Source: Amycolatopsis rifamycinica (lineage in GTDB: Bacteria; Actinomycetota; Actinomycetes; Mycobacteriales; Pseudonocardiaceae). From it: a DNA stretch of 64,000 nucleotides. Under the pieces are notes generated by a model, which saw only the letters and a list, made by a program, of their open reading frames with translations, ran no database searches and had not been told where the DNA came from. The translations under genes were made by a program, and so were the position numbers. The first letter of the stretch is position 1. Each line of letters opens with the position of its first letter. The DNA lies in contig NZ_JMQI01000082.1 of the NCBI RefSeq assembly GCF_000695625.1, forward strand, positions 51,676 through 115,675, read 5' to 3'. Positions 15,859 to 24,069 of this stretch are shown piece after piece.

Positions 15859-16620
15859 GTGCCACCTGCCACCACGAACGCCCCCCGTGAGGGCGCTGGT
15901 GAAAGCCGATTGGCTCTGGTGAGACGCGCCAGGCGGATGAAGCGTTGCCTGGACGACGTGTACCCGGACGCCCACTGCGAGCTCGACTTCACCACGCCAC
16001 TGGAACTGCTGGTCGCGGTCGTGCTGTCCGCACAGACCACCGACGTCCGCGTGAACCTCGTCACGCCCGCGCTGTTCAAGCGCTACCGGACCGCCGCCGA
16101 CTACGCCGGCGCCGACCGCGCCGAGCTGGAGGAGCACCTCCGCAGCACCGGCTTCTACCGGGCCAAGGCGAACTCCGTCATGGGCCTGGGCGCGGCGCTG
16201 GTCGAACGCTTCGGCGGCGAGGTCCCGGACAAGCTCGAAGACCTGGTCACCCTGCCCGGCGTCGGCCGCAAGACCGCCAACGTCGTCCTCGGCAACGCCT
16301 TCGACGTGCCGGGCATCACCGTCGACACCCACTTCGGCCGGCTGGTCCGGCGCTGGGGCTGGACGGCGGAGGAGGACCCGGTCAAGGTCGAGCACGCGGT
16401 CGGCGAGCTCATCCCCCGCAAGGAGTGGACGATGCTCTCCCACCGGGTGATCTTCCACGGCCGCCGCGTCTGCCACGCCAAGAAGCCGGCCTGCGGCGCC
16501 TGCCCGCTGGCCAAGGACTGCCCGTCGTACGGCACCGGCCCGACCGGGTTCGACGAAGCCGCGAAGCTGGTCAAAGGCGTCGAAAAGGACCACATCCTCG
16601 CGCTGGCCGCGCCCCGGTGA
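15859..16620 (+). CDS. nth: Endonuclease III (DNA glycosylase/AP lyase)
   Basis: 253-aa base-excision-repair enzyme acting on oxidised pyrimidines. The helix-hairpin-helix LPGVGRKTANVV carries the catalytic Lys, and VDTHF the catalytic Asp. The C-terminal [4Fe-4S] loop has four Cys (CHAKKPACGACPLAKDC). The N-terminus is longer than in E. coli by about 30 residues, as in other actinobacteria. The GTG start sits six bases after TAGGCT, so the operon mRNA may be leaderless. The stop overlaps the next gene (GTGA). Confidence 0.95.
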   Translation: MPPATTNAPREGAGESRLALVRRARRMKRCLDDVYPDAHCELDFTTPLELLVAVVLSAQTTDVRVNLVTPALFKRYRTAADYAGADRAELEEHLRSTGFYRAKANSVMGLGAALVERFGGEVPDKLEDLVTLPGVGRKTANVVLGNAFDVPGITVDTHFGRLVRRWGWTAEEDPVKVEHAVGELIPRKEWTMLSHRVIFHGRRVCHAKKPACGACPLAKDCPSYGTGPTGFDEAAKLVKGVEKDHILALAAPR

Positions 16621-17216
16621 CGAGAGTCACCAAGTTCGCCTTGGCCGCCGCCGTGCTGGCGGTGGCCCTGATCGTCGCGCTGCTGCCGCGCGGCGGTGAC
16701 GACAGCGCCGCCAAGCCGTCCGGCGACCTCGGGCCCGCCCGGTCCGCGGCGGCGCTCCAGCCGTGCCCGGCGCCTGGCGCCGCGCCGCCGGTGAAGCAGC
16801 TCGAAGGCGTCACGGCGGACTGCCTGGGCGACGGCGGCCGTGTCGACGTCGGCAAGGCCCTCGCCGGCGCTCCGGTGCTGGTCAACGTGTGGGCGTCGTG
16901 GTGCGAGCCGTGCCGGACCGAGCTTCCCGTGCTCCAGGAGTACGCCCGGCGGCCGGGTGCCGTGCGGGTCCTCGGCGTCCAGGTGCAGAGCCCGGCGAAG
17001 GACGGCCTGGACCTGCTGGCGAAGCTGGGCGTGCACCTGCCGTCGGTGTACGACGGCGACGGGCGGAGCGGGCCCGTCCGGACGGCGCTGAAGGTGCCTT
17101 CGTCGCTCCCGGCGTCCTACTTGGTCACCGCGGGCGGCCAGGTGCGGTTCATCGCGAATCCTCGCTCGTTCGTGAACACTGACCAGGTGCGCGCGGCAGT
17201 CGAGGGGGCATCGTGA
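16617..17216 (+). CDS. Membrane-anchored thioredoxin-like protein (TlpA/ResA type)
   Basis: 199 aa. An N-terminal membrane anchor (about residues 5-23) is followed by a Pro/Ala linker and a thioredoxin domain with WCEPC, the fold's redox site facing the periplasm-like space. Two further Cys (in QPCPAPG and ADCLGDG) could form a structural disulfide. The Rv3673c equivalent lies in the same operon in mycobacteria. The role is reduction or oxidation of exported proteins or cytochrome maturation; the partner is unknown. It is translationally coupled to nth and to the Nudix gene by GTGA overlaps. Confidence 0.88.
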   Translation: MTRVTKFALAAAVLAVALIVALLPRGGDDSAAKPSGDLGPARSAAALQPCPAPGAAPPVKQLEGVTADCLGDGGRVDVGKALAGAPVLVNVWASWCEPCRTELPVLQEYARRPGAVRVLGVQVQSPAKDGLDLLAKLGVHLPSVYDGDGRSGPVRTALKVPSSLPASYLVTAGGQVRFIANPRSFVNTDQVRAAVEGAS

Positions 17217-17905
17217 TCGGACCACTGGTCGAACCCGAGTCGGTTCCCGAGTGGCTCCGGCCGCTGGTCAAGGTGAGTGCCGAAGTCGATTCGAAGACGT
17301 TCACCCGGTTCAGCCCGCCCGAGGACGGGTTCACCCGCCCGGCCGCGGTGCTCGTCCTGTTCGGCGAGCGGGAAGCCGACGGTGAGCCGGACATCCTGCT
17401 GCAGCGCCGCGCCGACACGCTGGGCTCGCACGCCGGCCAGGTCGCCTTCCCCGGCGGCGGGGCCGAGGAGGGCGACGGCGGCCCGGTCGGCACCGCGCTG
17501 CGCGAGGCCGAAGAAGAGACCGGGGTCGTCCCGTCCGGGGTCCGGCCGATCGCGGTGCTGCCGGAGCTGTTCGTCCCGGTGTCGAAGTTCGCCGTGACGC
17601 CGGTGCTGGCGCACTGGGAGACCCCCTCGCCGGTGCACGCGGTCGACCCGGCCGAGACGGCGTCCGTCGCGCGCGTCGCCGTCGCCGACCTGGTCGACCC
17701 CGCGAACCGGTTCACCGTGCGGAAGAAGGGCATGCCCTGGAAGGGACCGGCTTTCGAGGTCGACGGCCTGTTCGTCTGGGGGTTCACCGCCGGGTTGCTG
17801 TCGGTCCTGTTGAGCCTGGGAGGCTGGGAACGCGAATGGGACTCGGGCGACGTCCGGGACCTCGACGAAGCGCTGGCCGCGTTCGATGCCCGGGTGAAGG
17901 AGTAA
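17213..17905 (+). CDS. Nudix hydrolase, CoA-pyrophosphatase type (Rv3672c-like)
   Basis: 230 aa. It carries the NUDT7/YeaB signature: LLQRRADTLGSHAGQVAFPGG, then the Nudix helix TALREAEEETGVV. This group cleaves CoA or acyl-CoA to phosphopantetheine and 3',5'-ADP. The C-terminus carries LFVWGFTAGLLSVLL, typical of the family. It overlaps the thioredoxin-like gene by four bases and precedes marP by four bases, so it is the middle of a four-gene unit. Confidence 0.87.
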   Translation: MIGPLVEPESVPEWLRPLVKVSAEVDSKTFTRFSPPEDGFTRPAAVLVLFGEREADGEPDILLQRRADTLGSHAGQVAFPGGGAEEGDGGPVGTALREAEEETGVVPSGVRPIAVLPELFVPVSKFAVTPVLAHWETPSPVHAVDPAETASVARVAVADLVDPANRFTVRKKGMPWKGPAFEVDGLFVWGFTAGLLSVLLSLGGWEREWDSGDVRDLDEALAAFDARVKE

Positions 17906-17909
17906 AACG

Positions 17910-19094
17910 GTGAACTGGGTCGACGTGGTGGTGCTGCTGCTGGCCGTGCTGGCGGCGGTGTCCGGCGCCTACCAGGGCGTGATCGTCGCGCTGCCGTCGC
18001 TCGTCGGCGTCGTGCTCGGGGCGGTCGCCGGGATCAAGCTCGCGCCGGTCGTGGTCTCGTTCTTCGACGACCCCGTCTGGAAGGTCGCCTTCGCGGTCGC
18101 GACCGTGGTCTTCCTGGTCGCCTTCGGCGAGGCGATCGGCGTCTACGTCGGACGGCGGCTGCGGCAGAAGATCAACCCGGACAAGCTCTCCGGCATCGAC
18201 AAGACCCTCGGCGCGGTCGTGCAGGCGCTGGTCGTCTTCGTGGTGGCGTGGCTGATCGCGACGCCGCTGACGACCGTGTCGGCCGTGCCGTGGCTGGCCA
18301 AAGGGATCAACGGCTCGGTGGTGCTCGGCAAGGTCAACGACGCGATGCCGGAGGTCGCGCAGGGCTTCCCGAGCCAGCTGAGCAAGCTGCTCGACGCGTC
18401 CGGCTTCCCGCGCATCATGGACCCGTTCCAGAAGGCGCCGACGGCGGACACCTCGCCGCCCGACCCCGCACTCCAGCGCAGCGCGATCGTCCAGCAGCTG
18501 CACAGCAGCGTGGTCAAGATCCGCGGCAGCGCCAGCTCGTGCTCGCGGTCGCTGGAGGGCAGCGGGTTCGTGATCGCGCCGCAGCGGGTGATGACGAACG
18601 CGCACGTCGTGGCGGGCACCGACACCGTCGGCATCGAGACCACCCAGGGCGACTACCCGGCCCGCGTCGTCTACTTCGACCCGGAGGTCGACATCGCGGT
18701 GCTCGCGGTGCCACGGCTGCGGGCCGAGCCGCTGCGGTTCGCGCCGGAGACGGCCGGGGCGGGCGACAGCGCGGTCGTCCTCGGCTACCCGCTCGACGGC
18801 CCCTACCGGGCGACGCCGGCCCGCTTGCGCGGCCGGATCAACCTGCGCGGCCCGGACATCTACGAGGCGAACACGGTGCAGCGGGACGTCTTCACGGTCC
18901 GCGCCGAGATCCGCAGCGGCAACTCGGGCGGCCCGATGGTCACCCCGGACGGCAAGGTCATCGGCGTCGTCTTCGGCGCGGCGGTGGAGGACCCGGAAAC
19001 CGGCTTCACGCTCACGGCCGAGCAGGTGCGCGCCGAGGTCGACGCGGCCCCCTCCCAGACGGCGAACGTGTCCACCGGCTCCTGCGCGGCCTAA
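17910..19094 (+). CDS. marP: Membrane-bound serine protease MarP
   Basis: 394 aa. It has four N-terminal membrane helices of the CvpA-like domain (residues 1-125) and a trypsin-fold protease domain outside the membrane. Catalytic residues are H232 (TNAHVVAG), D261 (VDIAVLAV) and S339 (GNSGGP). Cys near 206 (SASSCSRS) and at the C-terminus (TGSC) match the disulfide pair that controls the mycobacterial enzyme. In M. tuberculosis MarP protects against acid and activates the hydrolase RipA, and a similar cell-wall stress role is likely here. It is last in the nth operon and converges on the regulator gene with a 4-base overlap. Confidence 0.92.
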   Translation: MNWVDVVVLLLAVLAAVSGAYQGVIVALPSLVGVVLGAVAGIKLAPVVVSFFDDPVWKVAFAVATVVFLVAFGEAIGVYVGRRLRQKINPDKLSGIDKTLGAVVQALVVFVVAWLIATPLTTVSAVPWLAKGINGSVVLGKVNDAMPEVAQGFPSQLSKLLDASGFPRIMDPFQKAPTADTSPPDPALQRSAIVQQLHSSVVKIRGSASSCSRSLEGSGFVIAPQRVMTNAHVVAGTDTVGIETTQGDYPARVVYFDPEVDIAVLAVPRLRAEPLRFAPETAGAGDSAVVLGYPLDGPYRATPARLRGRINLRGPDIYEANTVQRDVFTVRAEIRSGNSGGPMVTPDGKVIGVVFGAAVEDPETGFTLTAEQVRAEVDAAPSQTANVSTGSCAA

Positions 19095-19972
19095 CGCCCG
19101 AACCGCAGCGCCAGTCCGTCGAGCAGGGCACGCATGCCCAGCTCGAAGAGGTCGTCCAGCACGAGGTCGTAGCCGGTGCCGCCGAGTTCGCGGAGCATCC
19201 TGGCGAACACCGGCCGTCCGGCGCTCATCGCCTCCAGGGCCGGGGTCTGCAGGTCGATCCACTGCTCCTCGGAGAGCCCGGACGAGGCCAGTGCGTGCTG
19301 CTCGCGTTCGAGGTGGATCGCGATGCCTTGGACGTAGCTGAAGAACAGGACGTGCAGGTCGCACAGGGTCGCCGCGTCGACGTCCAGCTCGGACAGCGCC
19401 GCCAGTGCCCACTCGCCGTGCATGCCGAGGTTGCGCAGGGCCAGCGGCCGGGTGAGCGGCCCGAGCTGGGCGAGCCACGGGTGCCGCTTGTAGAGCGACC
19501 AGAGTGTCCGGCCGCCGAGCGTCAGGCGCTCCCGCCAGTCGCCGCGCGGGGTGGCCGGGTAGCCGCGCTCGCCGAACGCGGCGTCGGCCATGAGCAGCAC
19601 CAGCTCGTCCTTGCCCCGCACGTACCGGTACGGCGCCATCGCCGCGACGCCGAGGCGGGCCGCGACCCCGCGCATGGACAGCGCGCCGAGACCTTCGGTG
19701 TCGGCGATCGCGATGGCGGTCCGCAGGAGCTGGTCGCGGGTCAGCCCGCGCGGCCCGCCACGGCGTTCCCGGCCCGCGACGACCGTGCCCGACCGCGGCT
19801 CCGCCAGCACGACCCCTTCCTGGCTCAGCAGGGCGAGCGCCTTCGCGGCGGTCGCCATGGCGACGCCGTGGTCGGCCGCGAGCCGCCGGGTCGAAGGCAC
19901 GCGCGCGCCCGGCGGGAGTTCGCCGCGCGCGATCCGGTCGCGCAGCTCGTCGGCGATGGCCACGTACTTCAC
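19091..19972 (-). CDS. GntR-TetR fusion transcriptional regulator
   Basis: 293 aa with two DNA-binding modules. A GntR-type winged helix (about residues 1-65: YVAIADELRDRIARGELPPG, then STRRLAADHGVAMATAAKAL) is joined to a complete TetR-type HTH (about 75-125: ALSMRGVAARLGVAAMAPYRYV) and a TetR C-terminal ligand domain. The GTG at 19972 is preferred over the ATG at 20002 because AGGAG lies six bases upstream and the family starts there. It is divergent from the FAD monooxygenase gene, with a palindromic operator between them, so it probably represses both in response to a substrate of that enzyme. Confidence 0.85.
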   Translation of the reverse strand: MKYVAIADELRDRIARGELPPGARVPSTRRLAADHGVAMATAAKALALLSQEGVVLAEPRSGTVVAGRERRGGPRGLTRDQLLRTAIAIADTEGLGALSMRGVAARLGVAAMAPYRYVRGKDELVLLMADAAFGERGYPATPRGDWRERLTLGGRTLWSLYKRHPWLAQLGPLTRPLALRNLGMHGEWALAALSELDVDAATLCDLHVLFFSYVQGIAIHLEREQHALASSGLSEEQWIDLQTPALEAMSAGRPVFARMLRELGGTGYDLVLDDLFELGMRALLDGLALRFGR

Positions 19973-20002
19973 GGCGTCTCCTGACTTAGTACAGCTGGCC
20001 AT

Positions 20003-20016
20003 CTGTACTAGTACAG
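20003..20016. promoter_or_regulatory. Operator palindrome between regulator and monooxygenase
   Basis: CTGTACTAGTACAG is a perfect 14-bp palindrome. A related half (TTAGTACAG) lies 10 bases away at 19985-19993, between the palindrome and the regulator start. The pair probably forms the binding site for the fusion regulator and would control both divergent genes. Confidence 0.7.
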
Positions 20017-20080
20017 AATTAGCCTTTGAGCTGCTTCGACTTCACCGTTGTCCGCATCAGCGTACGACTCTGGAGGAAAC

Positions 20081-21169
20081 ATGCGAAACGTCCTGATCTC
20101 CGGGGCCGGTGTCGCCGGCGGCACCCTGGCCTGGTTCCTGGCGCGCGAAGGCTTCGACGTGACGGTGGTGGACCGGGCGCCCGGTATCCGCAGCGGCGGG
20201 CAGGCGATCGACGTGCGCGGGGTCGCGCTCGACGTCGTCGACCGGATGGGCCTCGGCGAGCGGCTGCGCGCGGTGCGCACCCGGATGCGGGGGATGTCCA
20301 TGGTGGACGGGGACGGCCACGAGCTGTTCCGGTCGGAGGAGTTCGCCCTGAGCAGCGGGCGGCTCGACAGCGACGACATCGAGGTGCTCCGCGACGACGT
20401 CGTCTCGATCCTGCACGAGGCCACCGACGTCGAGTACGTCTTCGGCGACTCGATCACGGCGCTCACCGAAGAGGCGCACGGTGTGCGCGTCGAGTTCGAA
20501 CACGGCGGCTTCCGGACCTTCGACCTGGTCATCGGCGCGGACGGGCTGCACTCGGCCGTCCGGCGGCTGGCCTTCGGGCCGGAAGCGGAGTTCGTCCGGC
20601 ACCTCGGGCAGTACCTGGCGATCTTCCCGACGGCCAACTTCCTCGGCCTGGAGGACTGGCAGGTCTGGTTCCGGCACGAGGAAACCGGCGGCGTCGCCTA
20701 CCCGGTGCGCGACAACTCCGAGCTCCGCGTGACCCTCGGCTTCGGTTCGGAACCGCTGCCGCGGATGGCCGTCCCCGAGCAGAAGCGGCTGATCGCCGAA
20801 CGGCTCGCCGGCGTCGGCTGGGAGGTGCCCAAGCTGCTCGAAGCGATGGCCGAGGCGGAGGTGTTCTACTTCGACGCCATGGCGCAGGTTCACCTGGACC
20901 GCTGGACGACCGGCCGGATCGCGCTGGTCGGGGACGCCGGCTACTGCGCTTCGCCGTTGTCCGGTCAAGGGACGAGCCTGGCGTTGGTCGGCGCGTACGT
21001 CCTCGCGCAGGAACTCGGGCGGGCGAGCCACGAAGCGGCCTTCGCGGCTTACGAGCAGCGGATGCGGCCGTTCGTCGCCCTCAACCAGGCGCTGGCCACC
21101 GAGAACCCCGGCGGTCCGGCGGCGGAGGAGTCGGTGGAGCGGGCGAAGAACGCCATCAGTCTCGTTTGA
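20081..21169 (+). CDS. FAD-dependent monooxygenase
   Basis: 362-aa aromatic-hydroxylase-type flavoprotein. The N-terminal Rossmann motif GAGVAGGTLAWFLAREG and acidic strand end VVDRAP bind FAD. The second FAD motif RIALVGDAGYCASPLSGQGT is near residue 280. Class A monooxygenases of this size hydroxylate aromatic or polyketide substrates or inactivate tetracyclines; the substrate here is unknown. The ATG at 20081 has a strong TGGAGGA Shine-Dalgarno. Divergence from a GntR-TetR regulator suggests ligand-induced expression, perhaps for detoxification. The 3' end overlaps the converging hydrolase gene by 14 bases. Confidence 0.87.
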   Translation: MRNVLISGAGVAGGTLAWFLAREGFDVTVVDRAPGIRSGGQAIDVRGVALDVVDRMGLGERLRAVRTRMRGMSMVDGDGHELFRSEEFALSSGRLDSDDIEVLRDDVVSILHEATDVEYVFGDSITALTEEAHGVRVEFEHGGFRTFDLVIGADGLHSAVRRLAFGPEAEFVRHLGQYLAIFPTANFLGLEDWQVWFRHEETGGVAYPVRDNSELRVTLGFGSEPLPRMAVPEQKRLIAERLAGVGWEVPKLLEAMAEAEVFYFDAMAQVHLDRWTTGRIALVGDAGYCASPLSGQGTSLALVGAYVLAQELGRASHEAAFAAYEQRMRPFVALNQALATENPGGPAAEESVERAKNAISLV

Positions 21170-22082
21170 GGAAGCCCGCCACGGCCGCCGACGTGCGCTC
21201 GGGCACCTCGAGGTGGGGGAAGTGCCCGACGCCGGACCAGATCTCCGGTTCGGCGTGCGGGCCCGCCCAACGCGTCGACGACGTCGCCGTCTCGGGGAGG
21301 ATGCAGGTGTCGTCGGCGCCGTGCAGCTGCAGCGTCGGCGCCGCGATCCGGGTGCCGACGGCGTCGGTGAACCGGCGGCCTTCGCCGCGGAACTGGGCGC
21401 GGAACGCCCACCGGTAGTACTCGAGCGCGCTGTGCGCCACCCCGGGCACCAGCATCGCCTGCCGGAACGCCTCGACGCTCTCGTCGAAGTCCGAAGTGGA
21501 CCGCCAGCGGCGGCCGGCCCAGCTGCCGAACAGGTCTTCGACGGCTTGGGCGTCGTCCTTCACCAGCCACTTCTCCGGCGCCATCGGCACCTGGAAGCGG
21601 AAGAGGTGCCCGGCCGCGCGGCCCTGCCCGCGCCACGGGCGGGCGGCGCCCTTGCGCAGGGCGAGCGGGTGGGCGGCGCCGATCGCCGTCACCGAGGACA
21701 CCAGCCGCGGGTGCAGCGCCGCGACCGTCCAGGCGAGCATGCCGCCCCAGGCGTGCCCGACGAGGTGGGCGCGGCGCGCTCCGAGTGACTTGATCAGCCC
21801 GCCGACGTCACCGGCGAGCGTCCACGCGTCGTAGCCGCGGGGCGGCTTGTCCGAGTCGCCGTAGCCGCGCAGGTCGACGGCGACCGCGCGGAACCCGGCT
21901 TCGGCCAGTGCCCGCAGCTGGTGGTGCCAGGTCCACCAGAACTCGGCGAACCCGTGCAGCAGCACCACGACCGGGCCGTCGCCGAGCTCGGCGACGTGCA
22001 GGCGGATGCCGTTCGCGGACACGTCGCGGTGGACCCACGGGCCGTCGAGCCGGACGATCGACGGGTCGGGGGACGCGTGCAA
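21156..22082 (-). CDS. ephE: Alpha/beta hydrolase, epoxide-hydrolase-like (EphE position)
   Basis: About 308 aa. Motifs are HGF (oxyanion hole), HAWGG as the nucleophile elbow region, RGYGDSDKPP and the C-terminal GVGHFPHLE with the catalytic His. At the elbow the usual G-x-D/S-x-G reads G-H-A-W-G, so the nucleophile position is Ala and classical epoxide hydrolase activity is doubtful. The gene is in the position of ephE (Rv3670) next to the holin-like gene. The start is uncertain: TTG at 22082 is used, and CTG at 22091 overlapping the previous stop is an alternative. No Shine-Dalgarno is seen, so coupling is likely. Confidence 0.75.
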   Translation of the reverse strand: MHASPDPSIVRLDGPWVHRDVSANGIRLHVAELGDGPVVVLLHGFAEFWWTWHHQLRALAEAGFRAVAVDLRGYGDSDKPPRGYDAWTLAGDVGGLIKSLGARRAHLVGHAWGGMLAWTVAALHPRLVSSVTAIGAAHPLALRKGAARPWRGQGRAAGHLFRFQVPMAPEKWLVKDDAQAVEDLFGSWAGRRWRSTSDFDESVEAFRQAMLVPGVAHSALEYYRWAFRAQFRGEGRRFTDAVGTRIAAPTLQLHGADDTCILPETATSSTRWAGPHAEPEIWSGVGHFPHLEVPERTSAAVAGFLKRD

Positions 22083-22087
22083 CGAAC

Positions 22088-22579
22088 TCAGTCGCGCGTG
22101 GTCAAGCCGGCTTCGGGCGCGCGCTGCGGCTTGAGCGCGGCGGCCGTCTCCTTGACGCTGGCGATCGTCCGCTCCGGTGCCTTGAACTTCTTCACCTTGC
22201 GGTAGCCGAGGAACCCGGCCACGACCGCGACGATCAGCATCAGGACGAACACGATGCCGAACGCGATCCAGCGGTACCGCAGCCACTGGGCCAGCCCCTC
22301 GGCGGCGAAGAAGAACAGGAAGAACGTGCTGTACAGGAAGACCGTCAGCGCGATCAGGAAGAAGACGGCGCCCTTGAGGCCCTTCTTCACCTCGCCGACC
22401 AGCTCGGACTTCGCCAGTTCCATCTCGGCCCTGACCAGGGTGGAGATGTGCTGGGTCGCGTCGCCGACCAGGCGGCCGATGGACTGGTCGCCGGGGACGT
22501 CGTTCGCGGAGGACAGCGGGAGGTAAGGCACGGCCCCCACGCCGTCGGGGCCGATGCGTTCGTGCTTGGGGCTGCTCAC
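22088..22579 (-). CDS. Phage-holin-superfamily-like membrane protein (Rv3669-like)
   Basis: 163 aa. A cytoplasmic N-terminus with an amphipathic helix (THISTLVRAEMELAKSELVGEVKKG) is followed by two strong membrane segments and a basic C-terminus, the pattern of the putative actinobacterial holin-X family (DUF1469-like). Despite the name, chromosomal members are not known to be lysis proteins. It stands directly upstream of the ephE-like gene, as in mycobacteria, and probably heads that two-gene unit from a GTG start. Confidence 0.78.
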   Translation of the reverse strand: MSSPKHERIGPDGVGAVPYLPLSSANDVPGDQSIGRLVGDATQHISTLVRAEMELAKSELVGEVKKGLKGAVFFLIALTVFLYSTFFLFFFAAEGLAQWLRYRWIAFGIVFVLMLIVAVVAGFLGYRKVKKFKAPERTIASVKETAAALKPQRAPEAGLTTRD

Positions 22580-22621
22580 CGGGTCATCGTGCCATGTGTC
22601 CGGAAACCAGGCGCGACGGCG

Positions 22622-23878
22622 TCACAGTGTGTCGGAGTTTGGGGGTCCAGGGGGCTCGCCCCCGGCTGGGGTCTGGGGCTCGGCCCCAGAAGACGCAGTG
22701 TCGGCGATTCGCGCGTGAACCTTGCTACGACGGAGTAGCAAGGCCGCCGCCAGCAGGGACGCCCCCGCCGACGCGATCAGCACTGCGGCCTTGGCCAGTT
22801 CGCTCGCTTCGTCCGGCAGCGCCAGCTCCGCGATCAGCAGGCTCACGGTGAACCCGACCCCGCCGAGCACGGACAACGCGGCCAGGTCGCGCCAGCCCAT
22901 CCCGCGGGGTTTCTCCGCCACACGCAGTTTCACGGCGAGCAGGCTGGCGCCGAGGATGCCGACCACCTTGCCGACCAGGAGCCCGGCGAGCACCGCGAGC
23001 GGCAACGCCGTCGTGAACACCGCGCCGAGCGCGTCGGCGTCGACCGAGATCCCGGCCGCGAACAAGGCGAACAGCGGCACGGCCACCGCCGCCGACCACG
23101 GCTGGAGCCGGTGCTCGAGCCGCAGCGCGGGCGCCTCCGCCTCGCCCTCGTCGCCGCGGACGCGGGTGAGCAGGCCGAGCGCGACGCCGGCGATCGTCGC
23201 GTGGATGCCCGCCGAATGCACCGCGACCCAGGTGATCAGGGCCAGCGGGACGTACAGCCACGGCGTCCGGACCCGGCGGTGCTGCAGGAACGCGTACAGC
23301 GCGAGCGCGACGACCGCGACGGCCACCGCGACCAGGTCGAAGCCCGTCGTGAACAGCACCGCGATGACGATGATCGCGCCGAGGTCGTCCACCACGGCGA
23401 GGGAAAGCAGGAAGACGCGGGCGCTCGACGGCAGGTTCGACGCCGTCAGCGCCAGCACGCCGAGGGCGAACGCGATGTCCGTGGCGACCGGGATCGCCCA
23501 GGCCCGTTCGATCCCCGGCGTCCCCCAGCCGACGGCCAGTGCGACGACCGCGGGCACGACCATGCCGCCGATCGCGGCGACGATCGGCAGCACCGCCTGC
23601 TTGAAGCGGGACAGCTCGCCGACGACGAGTTCGCGTTTGAGCTCCAGCCCGGCGACGAAGAAGAACAGGGCGAGCAGGCCGTCCTTGGCCCAGTCGCCGA
23701 CCGTCAGGTTCAGGTGCAGGAACTCCGGGCCGAGCCGGAAGCCGCGCAGGGCGTGGTAGCTGTCCCGCAGCGGCGAGTTGGCCCAGAGCAGCGCGGCCGC
23801 CGTCGCGCCGAGCAGGATGAGGCCGCCGGTCGTCTCGGTGCGCAGGTAACGGGCGAATTCGCTCAACGGACGGGACAT
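22622..23878 (-). CDS. nhaA: Na+/H+ antiporter NhaA
   Basis: 418 aa, about 12 membrane helices. The ion-binding double aspartate is in SLAVVDDLGAI, with VATDIAFALGVLAL as the neighbouring unwound helix and FFFVAGLELKRE near the N-terminus. NhaA proteins export sodium in exchange for protons at alkaline pH. After the last helix the protein has an odd Pro/Gly-rich tail, AEPQTPAGGEPPGPPNSD, which coincides with two DNA hairpins and looks like intergenic repeat DNA captured by the frame. No nhaR-like regulator is adjacent. Confidence 0.93.
   Translation of the reverse strand: MSRPLSEFARYLRTETTGGLILLGATAAALLWANSPLRDSYHALRGFRLGPEFLHLNLTVGDWAKDGLLALFFFVAGLELKRELVVGELSRFKQAVLPIVAAIGGMVVPAVVALAVGWGTPGIERAWAIPVATDIAFALGVLALTASNLPSSARVFLLSLAVVDDLGAIIVIAVLFTTGFDLVAVAVAVVALALYAFLQHRRVRTPWLYVPLALITWVAVHSAGIHATIAGVALGLLTRVRGDEGEAEAPALRLEHRLQPWSAAVAVPLFALFAAGISVDADALGAVFTTALPLAVLAGLLVGKVVGILGASLLAVKLRVAEKPRGMGWRDLAALSVLGGVGFTVSLLIAELALPDEASELAKAAVLIASAGASLLAAALLLRRSKVHARIADTASSGAEPQTPAGGEPPGPPNSDTL
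22650..22690. repeat. Two G/C hairpins inside the 3' end of nhaA
   Basis: GGGGGCTCGCCCCC (22650-22663) and TCTGGGGC-TCG-GCCCCAGA (22672-22690) are adjacent hairpins lying within the last codons of nhaA. They resemble intergenic terminator-like repeat elements and explain the unusual protein tail. Confidence 0.55.
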
Positions 23879-24069
23879 CGGGGCGGCTCCAGGGGTCGCT
23901 GATCACTGTTGCCGACCAGGCTTCCCGGCGCACCTCGGCCCAGCTTACCGGGCCTTTGTCACGGACCGTTATGGCCGCCGCCACAAGGGGTATAGGTGGT
24001 AGGTCACCGGAATGGCTCATACCATGCCAACCGACAACGAGGTCCCTGAGACAAAGGAAGACGACAGTT

